DNA from: CAZDXB01 sp964509335
Lineage (GTDB): Bacteria; Bacteroidota; Ignavibacteria; Kapaibacteriales; UBA2268
DNA: 64,000 nt
Assembly: GCA_964509335.1 (NCBI GenBank)
Contig: CAZDXB010000012.1
Coordinates: 24,089 to 88,088 of the forward strand
Reading direction: 5' to 3'
The notes under the pieces are model-generated. The model saw only the letters and a list, made by a program, of their open reading frames with translations, had not been told where the DNA came from and ran no database searches. Numbering within the stretch: position 1 is the first letter of the stretch; the number at the start of each line of letters is the position of its first letter. Made by a program: the position numbers and the translations under genes. Of this stretch, positions 19,001-28,600 are shown piece by piece.

Positions 19001-20445
19001 TCGTGTAAAGCAGTCTTAATATCCGAACTAATAAAAGCCGCGCACTGGTCGTTAAAGTTTGGCGGGTTCCCGCCGCGCATAGCTATATCTTCTATATCCT
19101 CGACATCTATTCTAAAAGACTCGTAAGCCGCCTCTTCGATAAAAGAGCCCGTGCCTGCCGAACAAGCCTCGTTCATAGCGTAATCGCCGGGGACTTTGTT
19201 GAATAAATAAGTATATTTTGCGTCCTGCCCGCCAATTTCGAATATAGTATCGACTTCCGGGTCGAAATAAACGGCGGCGGTAGCGTGCGCTATGATTTCG
19301 TTAAACACGCCTTCGGTTAGCGCGTGCATACCGGCTATATGCCTGCCCGAGCCGGTAGTTCCTAAACCAACTATGTCAATCTTTTGCGGAATTTGCTTTA
19401 GCAATTCGGCGTAACATTGCCTCGCCGCTCGAACGGGAGCGCCCAAAGTATATAAATAAACCGAACCCAAAATCTTATCGTCTTTCGTTCGTATAATAAC
19501 CGCTTTAGTAGTGGTGGAGCCTACGTCTAGTCCGAGAATACACTCGTCGCCGTCTTTTGCTCTTCCCCTGTCGTTTTTTTTGAAAATCACTTTATCTTCA
19601 AAATCCCTTAAAGGCTTATGAAAAACGAAAGAGCTTTTCTTATCGCTAAGTATATCCTCGAAAGACTTAATCGGCTCGGTATAATTATCGAGAGCGTAGA
19701 GCGACGCGCCCAACGCCTCAAAATATGGCGCCGAATCCGGAATCTCGACTTTGTCAACCAACTTCTCGACGTAATCCATTACGGTTTTATTCTTAGTAAC
19801 CCCTCCCGTAAGCAGTTTTTTGCCGTCGTGAACTTTCTTTAGCAACTCCTCCACTTTTTCCGCCATCATTAACGCTAAGCCGGCGGTTACTTCCGAAACC
19901 GGCGCGCCTTTATTTAAAGCGTGGGTGCAATCAGACTTGCAAAAAACGGAGCATCTGCCTGAAACTCTGTGCGGTTTAGCGCCTTCGGCTAGCTCGTTGG
20001 CAGTCTTAAAATCGACGTTCATTCTTTTTAACTGCTGCATAAAGAACTCGCCCGTTCCCGAAGCGCATTGATTTTTCGTGAAGATATTAGAAACTTTGCC
20101 GTCTTCGTCGAGCAGATAAACGATAAAAGTCTCGCCCCCCAAAGAAGCAACTGCTGAATACTCGCCGCTACCGCCGCCCAAAAATTCCACCGAGCGTTCA
20201 ATCGCTTCCGGCTCGGGAACTTTAGTCAATTTTACTAAATTTCTAAACTTCCTACCGGTAACGACGACCGGCGCTTTATCCGGATTGAATTCTTTAAGCT
20301 TGTTCTTAAACGTTTCTTTCGGAGCGCCGTTATGCGCGACTCTTAACGAGTCGGTTATTACCGTTTTATCGGCTACACGCCTAACCCTAACGAAAGACAC
20401 CGTTGAAGCGCCTAAACAAACTCCTACTGATTCTTTTATACTCAT
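16075..20445 (-). CDS. Multidomain 2-hydroxyacyl-CoA dehydratase activase / reductase fusion
   Basis: The product has 1456 residues. Two BadF/BcrA-type ASKHA ATPase domains come first (about 1-270 and 300-580). The second is canonical: LGLDVGSTTTKAV, GGQDAKY, ACSAGTGSF and NDQCAAF, whose cysteines hold the bridging 4Fe-4S cluster. The first has CASGTGEF and a cysteine-rich GRCSVFCKSDC. A DUF2229-type domain follows (about 620-880, with CPGGKEKCDLGC), then a region with further cysteines (about 705, 922, 1061, 1098, 1353) resembling the COG3580/COG3581 HgdB-like modules. Activases pump electrons by ATP hydrolysis onto a partner; here both partner types appear fused. No separate dehydratase subunits are nearby, so the substrate is unknown. 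Confidence 0.88.
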   Translation of the reverse strand: MSIKESVGVCLGASTVSFVRVRRVADKTVITDSLRVAHNGAPKETFKNKLKEFNPDKAPVVVTGRKFRNLVKLTKVPEPEAIERSVEFLGGGSGEYSAVASLGGETFIVYLLDEDGKVSNIFTKNQCASGTGEFFMQQLKRMNVDFKTANELAEGAKPHRVSGRCSVFCKSDCTHALNKGAPVSEVTAGLALMMAEKVEELLKKVHDGKKLLTGGVTKNKTVMDYVEKLVDKVEIPDSAPYFEALGASLYALDNYTEPIKSFEDILSDKKSSFVFHKPLRDFEDKVIFKKNDRGRAKDGDECILGLDVGSTTTKAVIIRTKDDKILGSVYLYTLGAPVRAARQCYAELLKQIPQKIDIVGLGTTGSGRHIAGMHALTEGVFNEIIAHATAAVYFDPEVDTIFEIGGQDAKYTYLFNKVPGDYAMNEACSAGTGSFIEEAAYESFRIDVEDIEDIAMRGGNPPNFNDQCAAFISSDIKTALHENISTEDIVAGLVYSICLNYVNRVKGNRPVGDKIFMQGGVCYNKAVPIAMAALTEKEIIVPPDPGLMGAFGVALEVKEKIELGLLDKKEFDLKELLEREVKYKKPFICPGGKEKCDLGCEVNRIVIEGKTYPFGGACDKYYGVKSKANINAEDYDFVKKRQRLLFGKYAPPADLPEDAKTVGINLSFHTYNLYPLYYNFFTKLGFKVVLPDGPDDDGLEREATSFCYPGQLSLCMFQDLLRKDTDYLFVPNILEMHVNKEEHYRIDNNATCVFVISEPYFLREAYKDYDLDDKWISPKLNFASGFDAEEDKFIEVAKELGVKDAKKARESYRYAVKKQNEFREKLFSIGTRFLEYLEKNPDKYAIVIFGRTYNSYTDTANKNIPQKFASRGVYVLPLDMFDYRNETIDGEMYWEGGKKIMKAAKIIKRHPQLFGTYITNFSCGPDSMIMTPFRTLMGVKPSLTLELDGHTADAGINTRIDAALDIIKNYRKVQSKDIKVDEDEFQIAQVLPEGGKSVFITSDGEKIPLTDKRVKVLVPSMGDLSSRLFASTMRAMGFNAEALPEGNSEILKYGRANLTGKECLPLILLVGSLLDYIENRWDGEEYIALFNVKSAGSCRLGLYHELIENVIKRKKLSNVASFILMTDDGYAGLGSDFAKYGILTLLASDVMDDIRSAIMANAADPDYGLKIFFEEFEKVERNLDTDVNKFYRLLENFAEAINKKVPAKRKIEDSKYIALLGEIYVRSDDFSHRWLNKVFAKKGFIVSTAYITEWIYYIDYLIKLNLIEPDKSIAKKTEQFIRQRYMRGAEKKIKKILEKTGYYEYEKTEVEPLLKHSKHIIPYEVKGEPGLTLGTYFYETLHKYCGIINLGPFGCMPTRFSESVALPNMKMRNKEEAMKLNNSNYRLPEIYKGSMNLPFLTIETDGNVYPQVIEARLETFALQADRVARLMNSDKTNGKAKAGLFKKLNIFNKIKT

Positions 20446-20485
20446 TTTCCTATTGTTCGATTTTAAAACGATAAATTGAAAATTT

Positions 20486-21322
20486 TTATCTAACCGGCTC
20501 CCAATCGTCCGATATAGATTTACCCCATAACATTACGGAAATCGCGTTGGAAATCCAAGATAAAATTATCCTCAAATATCCATATTTCCTGAATCTTCTC
20601 GGCGATTCGTAAACGACTATGTCGCTCATAAATCCTATCTTCCCGCGCTTCGCCGCTCGTTTGAACAAATCAAAATCCTCGCCGGCGGCTAAAAATCTGT
20701 CGTAGCCGTTCAAATTCTGGAACAACTCTCTTTTTATCGCTTGGAACTCGCCTCTGCCCATTCCCAAACCGATAAAATTGAGAAACTGAACATATCTGTT
20801 ATGGATAAAATAGAATATCTTATCTTTTATTTTTATTTCGGAAGGTTCAATTGAAACTTTGCAAGTCAACGCTTCGCAATCGGCGTAATCGCCGGCTCCG
20901 CTAATCCAGTCGTGAATCTCGGAGAAAAAAGCGTCGGGATTTTCGGGAACGGTATCGCCGTTAACAAATACTAAAGCGCTAGCGTCGGCAAATTCCGCGC
21001 CTTTGTTTCGTCCCTCGGCGATGTTTTGCCTTCTATTCGCCTTATGAACCGCCATCTTGTCGGCGTAGCGGCTAGCGATTTCGGCGGTGGAATCCTCGCT
21101 TCCGCCGTCGCTAACTATCAGCTCAATCCCGTATTTTGAACGTAAATCTTCGTCGTAAACTTTTAAAACTCTCTCTATGATTTTCTCTTCGTTGTAAACG
21201 GGTATAATTAGGCTAATCGACAGCTCGCCGGCTTTCTTTTCAGATATGTCGATAAAATCCGTTTCCGGCTTTGATTCCTCAATTTGTCGGTTTTCTATCG
21301 TCTCGGTATTTTTTATTTCCAT
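20486..21322 (-). CDS. Family 2 glycosyltransferase
   Basis: This is a GT-A fold glycosyltransferase of about 278 residues. SLIIPVYNEEKIIERV starts the nucleotide-sugar domain, VSDGGSEDSTAEIA holds the first acidic motif, and FVNGDTVPEN is the DxD-like metal site. A C-terminal hydrophobic segment (YLRIILSWISNAISVML) may contact the membrane. I prefer the ATG at 21322 (MEIKN) over a TTG three codons upstream. It ends 40 bases before the activase start. The acceptor is unknown; a cell-surface polysaccharide or lipid is likely. Confidence 0.85.
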   Translation of the reverse strand: MEIKNTETIENRQIEESKPETDFIDISEKKAGELSISLIIPVYNEEKIIERVLKVYDEDLRSKYGIELIVSDGGSEDSTAEIASRYADKMAVHKANRRQNIAEGRNKGAEFADASALVFVNGDTVPENPDAFFSEIHDWISGAGDYADCEALTCKVSIEPSEIKIKDKIFYFIHNRYVQFLNFIGLGMGRGEFQAIKRELFQNLNGYDRFLAAGEDFDLFKRAAKRGKIGFMSDIVVYESPRRFRKYGYLRIILSWISNAISVMLWGKSISDDWEPVR

Positions 21323-21403
21323 TCTTCTCAAAATAGTCGCCGAAAATGTATGTTTAAAACAAGCAAATTAGTAAAAATATTGAAATTTATCGAATTTTAA
21401 TCA

Positions 21404-22447
21404 TTAGAAAGTATAAGCGAAAGGATAGAGCAAATAAAATTTCGTTCCTTTTTTGCTGAATTCGACTGCCGGCGTCGGCAACTTAAAAAAGTTTAGCGAT
21501 TGCTTAAGCCAATTGCCGAACTTGCCGCAATCGGGCAAAGCTTTTACGTAATCGACGTCGAGCGCGACTATATATCTGGGGCTTCCCCAAACGATATTGC
21601 CGTTCCTAACTTCGGATTTATTAGGGTCGCAATCGCTACCTTCAACTAAAGGAGCGCATAAATTTCTCGCGGCGTAACCGAAACTGATTTGAAGCCAATC
21701 CGCCCAATACGGCTTCATTTTTTCCGGCAGCATATTCTCAACGTTAGCGGAAATCCAAAAAGACTGCGAACTGTAATCGTCTATAAACATAGTGGAAGGC
21801 TGTCTGCTATCCTCGCCGTATAGTTCCGCTGGAATATAACTAAATCTCGGCGTAAAGTTCTGCAAAAAAGGAATATAATGCTGTCCAATGAAAAAAACTG
21901 CCCCAGCGATGTCGGCGTAAAAATCAGAGGGACTAAACCCCCAATTCTCGCCGAAACCGTCGAGTATCTCTACGTAAGTGGAATAACTCAAACCTAAAAC
22001 GCCCCCCCAAACTGTCGCGGCTTCCCAGCTGAAGCCCACCTCCATCATCGATTCGCTTAATATATACGAAGCCAAATAACTACCGTAAAAATGACCGCAT
22101 TTATCCGCCCACATATCTTGCTCGATATCCTCAGTGAATGTGAAATCGCCCATCTCTTTCCAAATCGTTTGCAACTGCCCTATATGTTGAGCTATAAAAA
22201 CGCAAGTCAAGCCAGAAGCGAAAAGTATAGTCGGCGTCGTTTTCAGCTTCGTATCCTCTAAAGGCGGCGAACCGCTAATAGTATATCTTACGTTGTCGGC
22301 GTAAACGAAGTTTTTCAGCGGAACGTAAATTGAACTGTCCCGATTTACCTCGCTTTTCGACTCTTCCGACGAAAAAGCTCCCGCTCCAAACGCCGCGGCT
22401 TTAATTATTAACGTCAATAATATAGAAACAATCCCAAATCTAAACAT
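21404..22447 (-). CDS. DUF2279 family protein (YfiM-like), predicted envelope protein
   Basis: The 347-residue protein has an N-terminal hydrophobic signal (residues 3-20, ending AAAFGAGA). The DUF2279 pattern follows: MWADKCGHFYGSYLASY near residue 110, SYSTYVEILDGF and then WGFSPSDFYADIAGA. In this family a DKxxHF motif sits in a membrane-embedded helix bundle, and the function is unknown. The C-terminal third looks beta-rich and ends in aromatic residues (YLLYPFAYTF), which suggests outer-membrane or periplasmic residence. It diverges from the RodZ-like gene. Confidence 0.75.
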   Translation of the reverse strand: MFRFGIVSILLTLIIKAAAFGAGAFSSEESKSEVNRDSSIYVPLKNFVYADNVRYTISGSPPLEDTKLKTTPTILFASGLTCVFIAQHIGQLQTIWKEMGDFTFTEDIEQDMWADKCGHFYGSYLASYILSESMMEVGFSWEAATVWGGVLGLSYSTYVEILDGFGENWGFSPSDFYADIAGAVFFIGQHYIPFLQNFTPRFSYIPAELYGEDSRQPSTMFIDDYSSQSFWISANVENMLPEKMKPYWADWLQISFGYAARNLCAPLVEGSDCDPNKSEVRNGNIVWGSPRYIVALDVDYVKALPDCGKFGNWLKQSLNFFKLPTPAVEFSKKGTKFYLLYPFAYTF

Positions 22448-22801
22448 CTATCCCTCGCGTTAAATTCCGAGACAAATATAAAAATTTTAGCTCGCATTAT
22501 TTATAAAAAATCTTATCCCATCAAAACCATAACGGATTAACCATCTAAGATTGTCCCAAAAAATTTGCTCGCCCCCATTCTCGAGAAATCGAAAATATAA
22601 GCGTCCCTTCTTCGATTCGGCGTTTTACAATTCCGTCGCTCTTTCAAACGTCTAAATTATAAGGAATAAGCGAGAATACCCAACGCCCGATAATTATGGT
22701 ATGATAATTGTTATTTATTTAAAATAATTAATCAAATATTACTTGCAATTTAAGGATGGATTTATTAAAGTTATCAAAGAAGTAAACACTAAAAAGAAGA
22801 G
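22448..22801 (+). other. Intergenic region between divergent genes, no gene seen
   Basis: These 354 bases separate the DUF2279 gene (minus) from the RodZ-like gene (plus) and must carry promoters for both. I looked for a frame with a plausible start, a tRNA, a hairpin with T-run and a TAnnTTTG box and found none convincing. The last 120 bases are AT-rich. Confidence 0.6.
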
Positions 22802-23800
22802 ATGAAAAGTTTAGGAGAAAAATTTAAAGAAAAAAGAGAAAGCAAAGACCTTTCAATAAAACAAGTGAGCGAAGACACTAAAATTCGCTCGCATATATTG
22901 AAAGCGATAGAGGAAGACAACTATTCAATTTTGCCTAAAGTTTACTTAAAATCCTTCCTTCTCGCTTATTCTAAATATTTAAATATACCAACTTCCGATA
23001 TACAAGAGAACTTAGACGAGATATTCAAAGAAGCGCCAAAGAAAGAAGAGCCTGAAAAAGAAGAAACCGAAAGCGAAGAAAAAAAGACAAAAGAAAAAAA
23101 GAAGATTTTCAACGAGCTAAACCTCGCCAGAGAAAAGAAAACAAAAATTTTAAATATATTAGCTTACGCTCTAGTAGCTTGCGTTTTGATAATCATAGTC
23201 TATTTTTCCTTTTACAGCAATAACAACTTTTCCGAAGAAAAAGAAAAAGAGATAGCGAAGAAAGATGCTCCCATCGCCGATACAAACGCGATACGCCCCA
23301 AAGAAAAGAATGTATTCTCCTTTTTGGAAGAACCGGACAGCGTCATATTGCGAGCCGAAGCAAACGATTCGGCTTGGGTAAAAATCACGATAGACGACAA
23401 AATCAGCGAGCAAATTTTCTTGACGCCCGAAATGGAAAAACGCTGGGCGGCGAAAGACCACTTTATTTTGACGCTCGGCAACGCCGGAGCGGTAAAACTT
23501 ACAAGAAACGGCGAGCCTCTAAAATCGCTGGGACCGAGAGGCTCCGTAGTCAGAAACGTAAAAATAACTTCGAACGATATTGTAAACTCTTCCGACCCTT
23601 GGAAAAATCGCCGAAGATACAAAAGAAAGAAAGAAGAAGATATCGACCCCAAAGAATTGTTTAAACCATCGACAATAGACAATCCCGCTAAAGATATTCT
23701 CAAAAATCTTTCCGATAAAGAGAAAAACAAACGCAAAAAACAATCGGAAAAAGAAAAGAAAACACCGAAGCAACAAAAAGATAAAAATTCGGCAAACTAA
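22802..23800 (+). CDS. rodZ: RodZ-like transmembrane helix-turn-helix protein
   Basis: The 332-residue product has an N-terminal HTH_25 domain (LGEKFKEKRESKDLSIKQVS, then LPKVYLKSFLLAYSKYL), a Glu/Lys-rich linker (about 78-112), one transmembrane helix (about 120-138) and a DUF4115-like periplasmic beta domain (SVILRAEANDSAWVKI). RodZ couples MreB to the cell-wall elongation machinery. The basic, low-complexity tail (residues ~265-332, KKQSEKEKKTPKQ) is longer than usual. Its stop codon is interleaved with that of kdsD on the other strand. Confidence in the fold is high; its role in cell shape is inferred. Confidence 0.85.
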   Translation: MKSLGEKFKEKRESKDLSIKQVSEDTKIRSHILKAIEEDNYSILPKVYLKSFLLAYSKYLNIPTSDIQENLDEIFKEAPKKEEPEKEETESEEKKTKEKKKIFNELNLAREKKTKILNILAYALVACVLIIIVYFSFYSNNNFSEEKEKEIAKKDAPIADTNAIRPKEKNVFSFLEEPDSVILRAEANDSAWVKITIDDKISEQIFLTPEMEKRWAAKDHFILTLGNAGAVKLTRNGEPLKSLGPRGSVVRNVKITSNDIVNSSDPWKNRRRYKRKKEEDIDPKELFKPSTIDNPAKDILKNLSDKEKNKRKKQSEKEKKTPKQQKDKNSAN

Positions 23801-24774
23801 AGACCGCTCCTAACAATATCGTGCAGTCTAACTACTCCAACGCATTTATTACGCTTGTTCAAAACGGGCAATACGTTAATCTGACTAGGCCTACGCTCCA
23901 TCAACGACAAAGCCTCTCCTAAATACGCGCTCTGTTGAACCGTAACCGGATTTTTAGTCATAACGTCGGCGACTTTCAGCCCGCGAATGTCGTCGGTATC
24001 GTGGAATAACCTTCTTACGTCGCCGTCGGTTATTATGCCTTCGAGATAAAAGTCGTCGTCCACGACGCAGGCGCACCCCAAACCCTTGTCGGTGATTTCA
24101 ACAAGCGCGTCCTTAAAACTAGCGAATTTATCAACCGTCGGCAGATTTTTATCTTTGTGCATTATATTTTCAACTTTTATCGTGATATTCTTGCCTATTT
24201 GCCCTAAAGGATGGTTCTTGGCAAATTCCTGCAAACTTAAATTCTTGATTTTCATAGCGCAAACCGCTAGCGCGTCGCCTATCGCTAAAGCAACCAAAGA
24301 ACTAGTGGTCGGAGCTATATTCAAAGGGCAGGACTCCCTTTCCACAAATCCGTTCAATACGACGTCGGAATTGTTCGCTAAATACGAATTAACCGAGCCG
24401 ACTATCGCTATCGTTGAAACCGAGCGGGATTTTAAAAACGGCAAAATCCGCACGATTTCGTCGGTCGCGCCGCTTTTAGAAAGCAGTATCGCCAAGTCTT
24501 TTCTCTCCACCATACCTATATCCCCGTGCAGCGCTTCGACGGGATGCAGAAAAAAAGACGGCAAGCCGACGCTCGAAAAAGTAGAAGCTATCTTTCGAGC
24601 GATTAATCCCGATTTACCTATGCCGCTTACGAATATCTTTTTAGAATCGACCGCCAATCTAACGGCGTTTACAAAATTCTCGTCGAAATGATTCTTCATT
24701 AACTCCAAAGCGCTTATTGACTCGTCAGCCGAACGTCTCGCCTCCTCTATTATCTCTTTATCGCTTAATCTCAT
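23797..24774 (-). CDS. kdsD: Arabinose-5-phosphate isomerase (KpsF/GutQ family)
   Basis: KdsD interconverts ribulose-5-phosphate and arabinose-5-phosphate, the first step towards KDO for lipopolysaccharide. The 325-residue product has the SIS domain (VSGIGKSGLIARKIAST near residue 50, HPVEALHGDIGM with the conserved His, SKSGATDEI) and two C-terminal CBS domains (about 205-325). The length equals that of typical KdsD. It converges on the RodZ-like gene with overlapping stop codons. It is not in a KDO cluster here but complements lpxB and lpxK elsewhere in the window. Confidence 0.93.
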   Translation of the reverse strand: MRLSDKEIIEEARRSADESISALELMKNHFDENFVNAVRLAVDSKKIFVSGIGKSGLIARKIASTFSSVGLPSFFLHPVEALHGDIGMVERKDLAILLSKSGATDEIVRILPFLKSRSVSTIAIVGSVNSYLANNSDVVLNGFVERESCPLNIAPTTSSLVALAIGDALAVCAMKIKNLSLQEFAKNHPLGQIGKNITIKVENIMHKDKNLPTVDKFASFKDALVEITDKGLGCACVVDDDFYLEGIITDGDVRRLFHDTDDIRGLKVADVMTKNPVTVQQSAYLGEALSLMERRPSQINVLPVLNKRNKCVGVVRLHDIVRSGL

Positions 24775-24840
24775 TTTCCCAAACTCGTTTAATTTATGTT
24801 CGCGCTAAATATTAAATAAAAAATAATCGTCCTATCCCCG

Positions 24841-24863
24841 CATTCCCAATAAATTTGGGAATG
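24841..24863. repeat. Short palindrome of the CATTCCCA type
   Basis: CATTCCCAA pairs with TTGGGAATG around a few bases in the gap between kdsD and the HIT gene. It matches the arms of palindromes found in other intergenic gaps of this window. Confidence 0.7.
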
Positions 24864-24913
24864 ACAACCAACAGCAGTCGCCGCCTTATATATCAAAATT
24901 TTAGTTGCGCTTA

Positions 24914-25258
24914 TCATCCGGGGGGCCAACGGAACTGCCTACCGCCCAAAAGATGCAAATGAATATGATAAACTTCCTGACCGCCGGCTTTGTTGCAATT
25001 AAAAACCAAACGATACCCTTCCTCGGCGAATCCCAGCTCCTTGGCGATTTTTTTCGCCCTAATAACCAATTTGCCTACCAATTCGGCGTCCGCTTCCTCG
25101 ACGTCGTTTATCGTCGGGATTTCCTTTTTCGGTATAATCAAAATATGGGTCGGCGCCTGCGGATTTATGTCCTTAAAAGCCAATATCTCGTCGTCTTCAT
25201 ATACTATATCCGCCGGAATTTCCTTATTGATAATCTTAGAAAAAATCGTGTCCGACAT
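24914..25258 (-). CDS. HIT family nucleotide-binding hydrolase (HinT-like)
   Basis: This 114-residue protein starts TIFSKIINKEIPADIVYED, the standard HINT opening, and ends with the histidine triad HIHLHLLGG (about residues 97-105). HINT proteins hydrolyse purine nucleoside phosphoramidates; the cellular role is often unclear. The length and the GRQFRWPPG end match bacterial HinT. It stands alone between kdsD and a repeat-rich gap. Confidence 0.93.
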   Translation of the reverse strand: MSDTIFSKIINKEIPADIVYEDDEILAFKDINPQAPTHILIIPKKEIPTINDVEEADAELVGKLVIRAKKIAKELGFAEEGYRLVFNCNKAGGQEVYHIHLHLLGGRQFRWPPG

Positions 25259-25632
25259 ATCGCAAAAACAATTTATTCGACATTTGAATTAGTTGCAATT
25301 TAACTATCGCGAGCGACATATAATAAAAAGAAACTTCGATATACCGTATTATAATCATATTTACTTCTTAGCTCTACTCATAAGTAAAAAGCTCTTTTCC
25401 TTTTCTAATATCCGCTCGTTAAAAAATCTTTATTACTGGATTCCCGCTTGCGCGGGAATGACTTCTAGGCGTCATTCCCAGCTTGACTGGGAATCCAGAG
25501 AAGACGATTATCTTGTATTCTTATCATTAGATATTGCAATATTGTCGATACAATCGAGCTTTGAGACAGCCCCTATTTATATTTTCATCTCGTTCCGCGA
25601 CGATTTTCCAGCTCAAGGAAACGACGCCGGAG
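25259..25632. other. Gap between HIT gene and giant T9SS gene, mostly dispersed repeat
   Basis: These 374 bases hold copy A of the dispersed element (25391-25573). A frame reading WIPACAGMT crosses it, which is a translation of the palindromes and not a real gene. No other coding signal is seen. Confidence 0.7.
25391..25573 (-). repeat. Dispersed intergenic repeat, copy A (full length)
   Basis: About 183 bases, in minus orientation relative to copy B. It contains two palindromes, ATTCCCGC/GCGGGAAT and ATTCCCAG/CTGGGAAT, separated by GACTTCTAGGCGTC. It also shares the words AAAAAATCTTT, CAATATTGTCGATACAATCGAG and GAGACAGCCCC with copies elsewhere (51891-52061, 43651-43722 and, degraded, 38877-38990). 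It carries no gene and resembles a small palindromic non-autonomous element. Confidence 0.8.
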
Positions 25633-28600
25633 CTACCTTACCAGCGTCATCTTCCCCGTCTTAACTTCGCCGCCGGCTATTAGTCTATATATATAAGTCC
25701 CCGCGGCGGCTCGTTTCCCTTTTCCGTTACGCCCTCTCCAAAACTCTCTGTAAAAGCCTTCGCCCCTTTCTTCGTTGACTATAGTCTCGACTATATTGCC
25801 GAATATATCGAGAACCTCCAACTTGACTCTCATTCGGCTAGGTATTCCAAAATTAATCGCCGTAACGCTCTCAAACGGATTCGGCGAGTTCTGTTCTAAG
25901 ACCACAGTCCCTTTTGCTTTATACGTCAGCGTAACGATATTTGAAAAATCGTCTTCTGTTTGGGTTCCGTCGATATCCACTTGGCGCAGTCTATATTGAT
26001 ATGTAGTATTCGGCATAACGTCCTCGTCGGAGTAATTGTATTCGCGCGGTTCTTTAGACGTCCCGTAACCCTGTATGAATTCGGGCAAAGTTTGCCATTC
26101 GCTTATCTCCTCGCTTACTATGCGCCGCTCTACGTAAAAGCCGAGGTTGTCGGTTTCAGAAGCGGTCTCCCATACTAAATCGTTAGCCCCGTCGCGAACG
26201 TATCCTCTGAAATAAACTAATTCGACGGGAGGATAAAAACCGTAACGTCCGTCTAAGTATGGTCTAAGCATAGGCATCCAAGAACCTCTGGAATAAGTTT
26301 CCGTTCCGTCGGGAACGCGTCCGGTATGCAATAGGTGAGCGTATCCAGGATTTCCTATAGTTGGAGTAAATTTCTTCCAGTTCCCGCTTCCTAATCCATT
26401 CTCATAAGCGCAAATACTGCGGTTAATTAAATTTCCATATTTGCCCTTTCCTCTATAAGATTTATTAAGGTTTAAAAACACAGCTTCGCTGCCGTTTCTA
26501 TCCGGCGTTTCGGGAATACCGACATACATTTTTGTTGAGCGCATACCCATTTTAGACTTTGACGCGCCAAGTTCGATTCCCGTATCGCCTAATTGTTGCA
26601 CGGCTAACCAATAATTTCCTCTTGGCAAAACCAAACTTCTGGGAAGTTTTACGGTAACGTATCTGCCATAAAAGTAATCTTGTTCTTCGTCGTCCCAGCC
26701 TCTTGTCGTTTCGATTGTCGAACCCGGAATTAAATTTGTCGGCTTATCGTTCCCTTCGTATAACGCGTAGGCTATTGGCTCGGGCGAATTGTTCTTTTCT
26801 CCGAAATACGCGGAGTAACCAAATATTGTATCCTCTTGAACTAAATTGAATTTCATTGCTATTTGACCTGAACAACCGTCGCCTCCCGGGTCGCCGTATT
26901 CCCAGACCTTGGGGAAATTATTAACGCCGCCCATAGAATATCCCATTAAAGAAAGCCCCATTCCTGTAACTCCGGATTCTTCCGGAACGTCGTTGTCGCC
27001 TTGATTCAAGTTTCTTTCGTTAGTTACCGGGTCGTAAGCGATTACAGGACCGTAGCGCAAGTTGAATACGCTGTAAGTCGTATCGTTCAATGGTTCGAAG
27101 TCTCCGCCGGGAACCCATACGTTGCTTATTACAACATACTCTCCGGGAGGCACGTGATGCCAGCAACAATATCTCCCGTTCCAGTTAGGCATCATTATAG
27201 GTTCTTCGGCGCCGGGTAGTAGCCACGGTATCTGCTTGATTCTTTCATAAATAGCTAAAGAATCTAGTACGTAACGCGCCGAGTCTAACGCCCACTGGTT
27301 TTTTCTTTCGAACGCTTCAATCATCTCCTTGTCGTTGGGGTCGCCCTCCCATACCCAAGCGTCGTCCAAAAAATACAATTGGTCGAAAGCGGCTTTTGGT
27401 ACGATACGAGTTTTAATCCAGAATGTAGGAGCGTCCCATTTAGTATTATTGCTTATCCTAGTTCTAATAGGAAGCGCGATCGCCTGACTAGCGGGCGTAA
27501 TCGTATAGGGCCATTCAATAGCAGACTTTGTAATACCTACGTCCGCTTTTTCGTCGTCGGAATAATTAATACAAACATTATCCACAAAAAAATCGTCTTG
27601 GTCGTCGGGTATTTGCGTTCGCGACCTTTGATTATTCTTAGCGTGTTCCTTTATTCTAAATCTGAAGTATTTGGCGCCACCGTTCGGAGCGTTGATAAAC
27701 GTATCGGGAATGGGAATATGTATCATTTTATATTCATTATCAATACCGTCGTCAAAATAATCGTATCTTAATCCGTTTTCTTTCCCGTCGATATTTAAAA
27801 CAGGCGGAGCCAATGCGGAGTCCTTATCTGTCTCGTGGAATCCTCGCATATGTCCGCCGCCGCCGAACAGCGAATAAGCCGACATATTAGTCTCAGGCTC
27901 GGCGCCTCCTCTTCGCGGATGGTAACGCCAATTCTCCTCCGGAACGTTTGCAATCCATTTGCCGTCCCACCAATTTGGACTCGGTCGAGCGAATTCTATC
28001 CTTAACTCGTCGGGCGCTTGCCTTTCGGCGTACCAATTGGAAAAGACTACCCTGTGTTCGCAGCCGACTAATCTATTGTCCGACCATCCCCGCTCCCAGT
28101 CGTCTCGGTTAGCCGTCCTTTGAACGCATAATGAAAGAACCGCGCCTTGCTTTTCGTGTATATCTATCGGAAAGGAGCGTATCTCGTCGCCGCCCCAGCG
28201 CTGGATTGGTACGGAAGCCGGTCTATTTAATTTGATTGCCGGGGATGAAATTTGATAATCGGGATACACATCTTCGTTTTTCGGCCCAAACTCGCCTCTC
28301 GGAGGAAGCGGATGTCTCGATACTTCCTCGCCGCTTACTACCGTAGCGCCTATATTAACCCATTTATGAACAGAAGGAATCGCGATAGTGTCGCCCGACT
28401 CGTCCTCTATTACGTGATACTCGGTTACGTCGTCCTTAAACGTCTCTTCGCTTTCTATATGCCGCATTACCCAAAACGGAACGCTCAAAGTGTCGTCGAA
28501 GGGGCACATATCCTCGAATCCTTCTCTAGTAGCGGGATTTTCAGGTATAGCTATCATAAAAATACGTTTACGACCAATATGAGAGATAAATAGCTCATTC

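Noticed and set aside
16075..20445. The giant activase considered as two genes joined by an assembly error.
   Set aside because: The frame is open across the whole length, and trimodular fusions of this type are known.
23797..23800. Interleaved stop codons of the RodZ-like gene and kdsD, and likewise at 41591-41594, considered as regulatory overlap.
   Set aside because: Short convergent overlaps are common in compact genomes and need no special explanation.
25293..25664. A 123-codon plus-strand frame with WIPACAGMT text.
   Set aside because: It is the translation of the dispersed palindromic repeat, a common source of false proteins.
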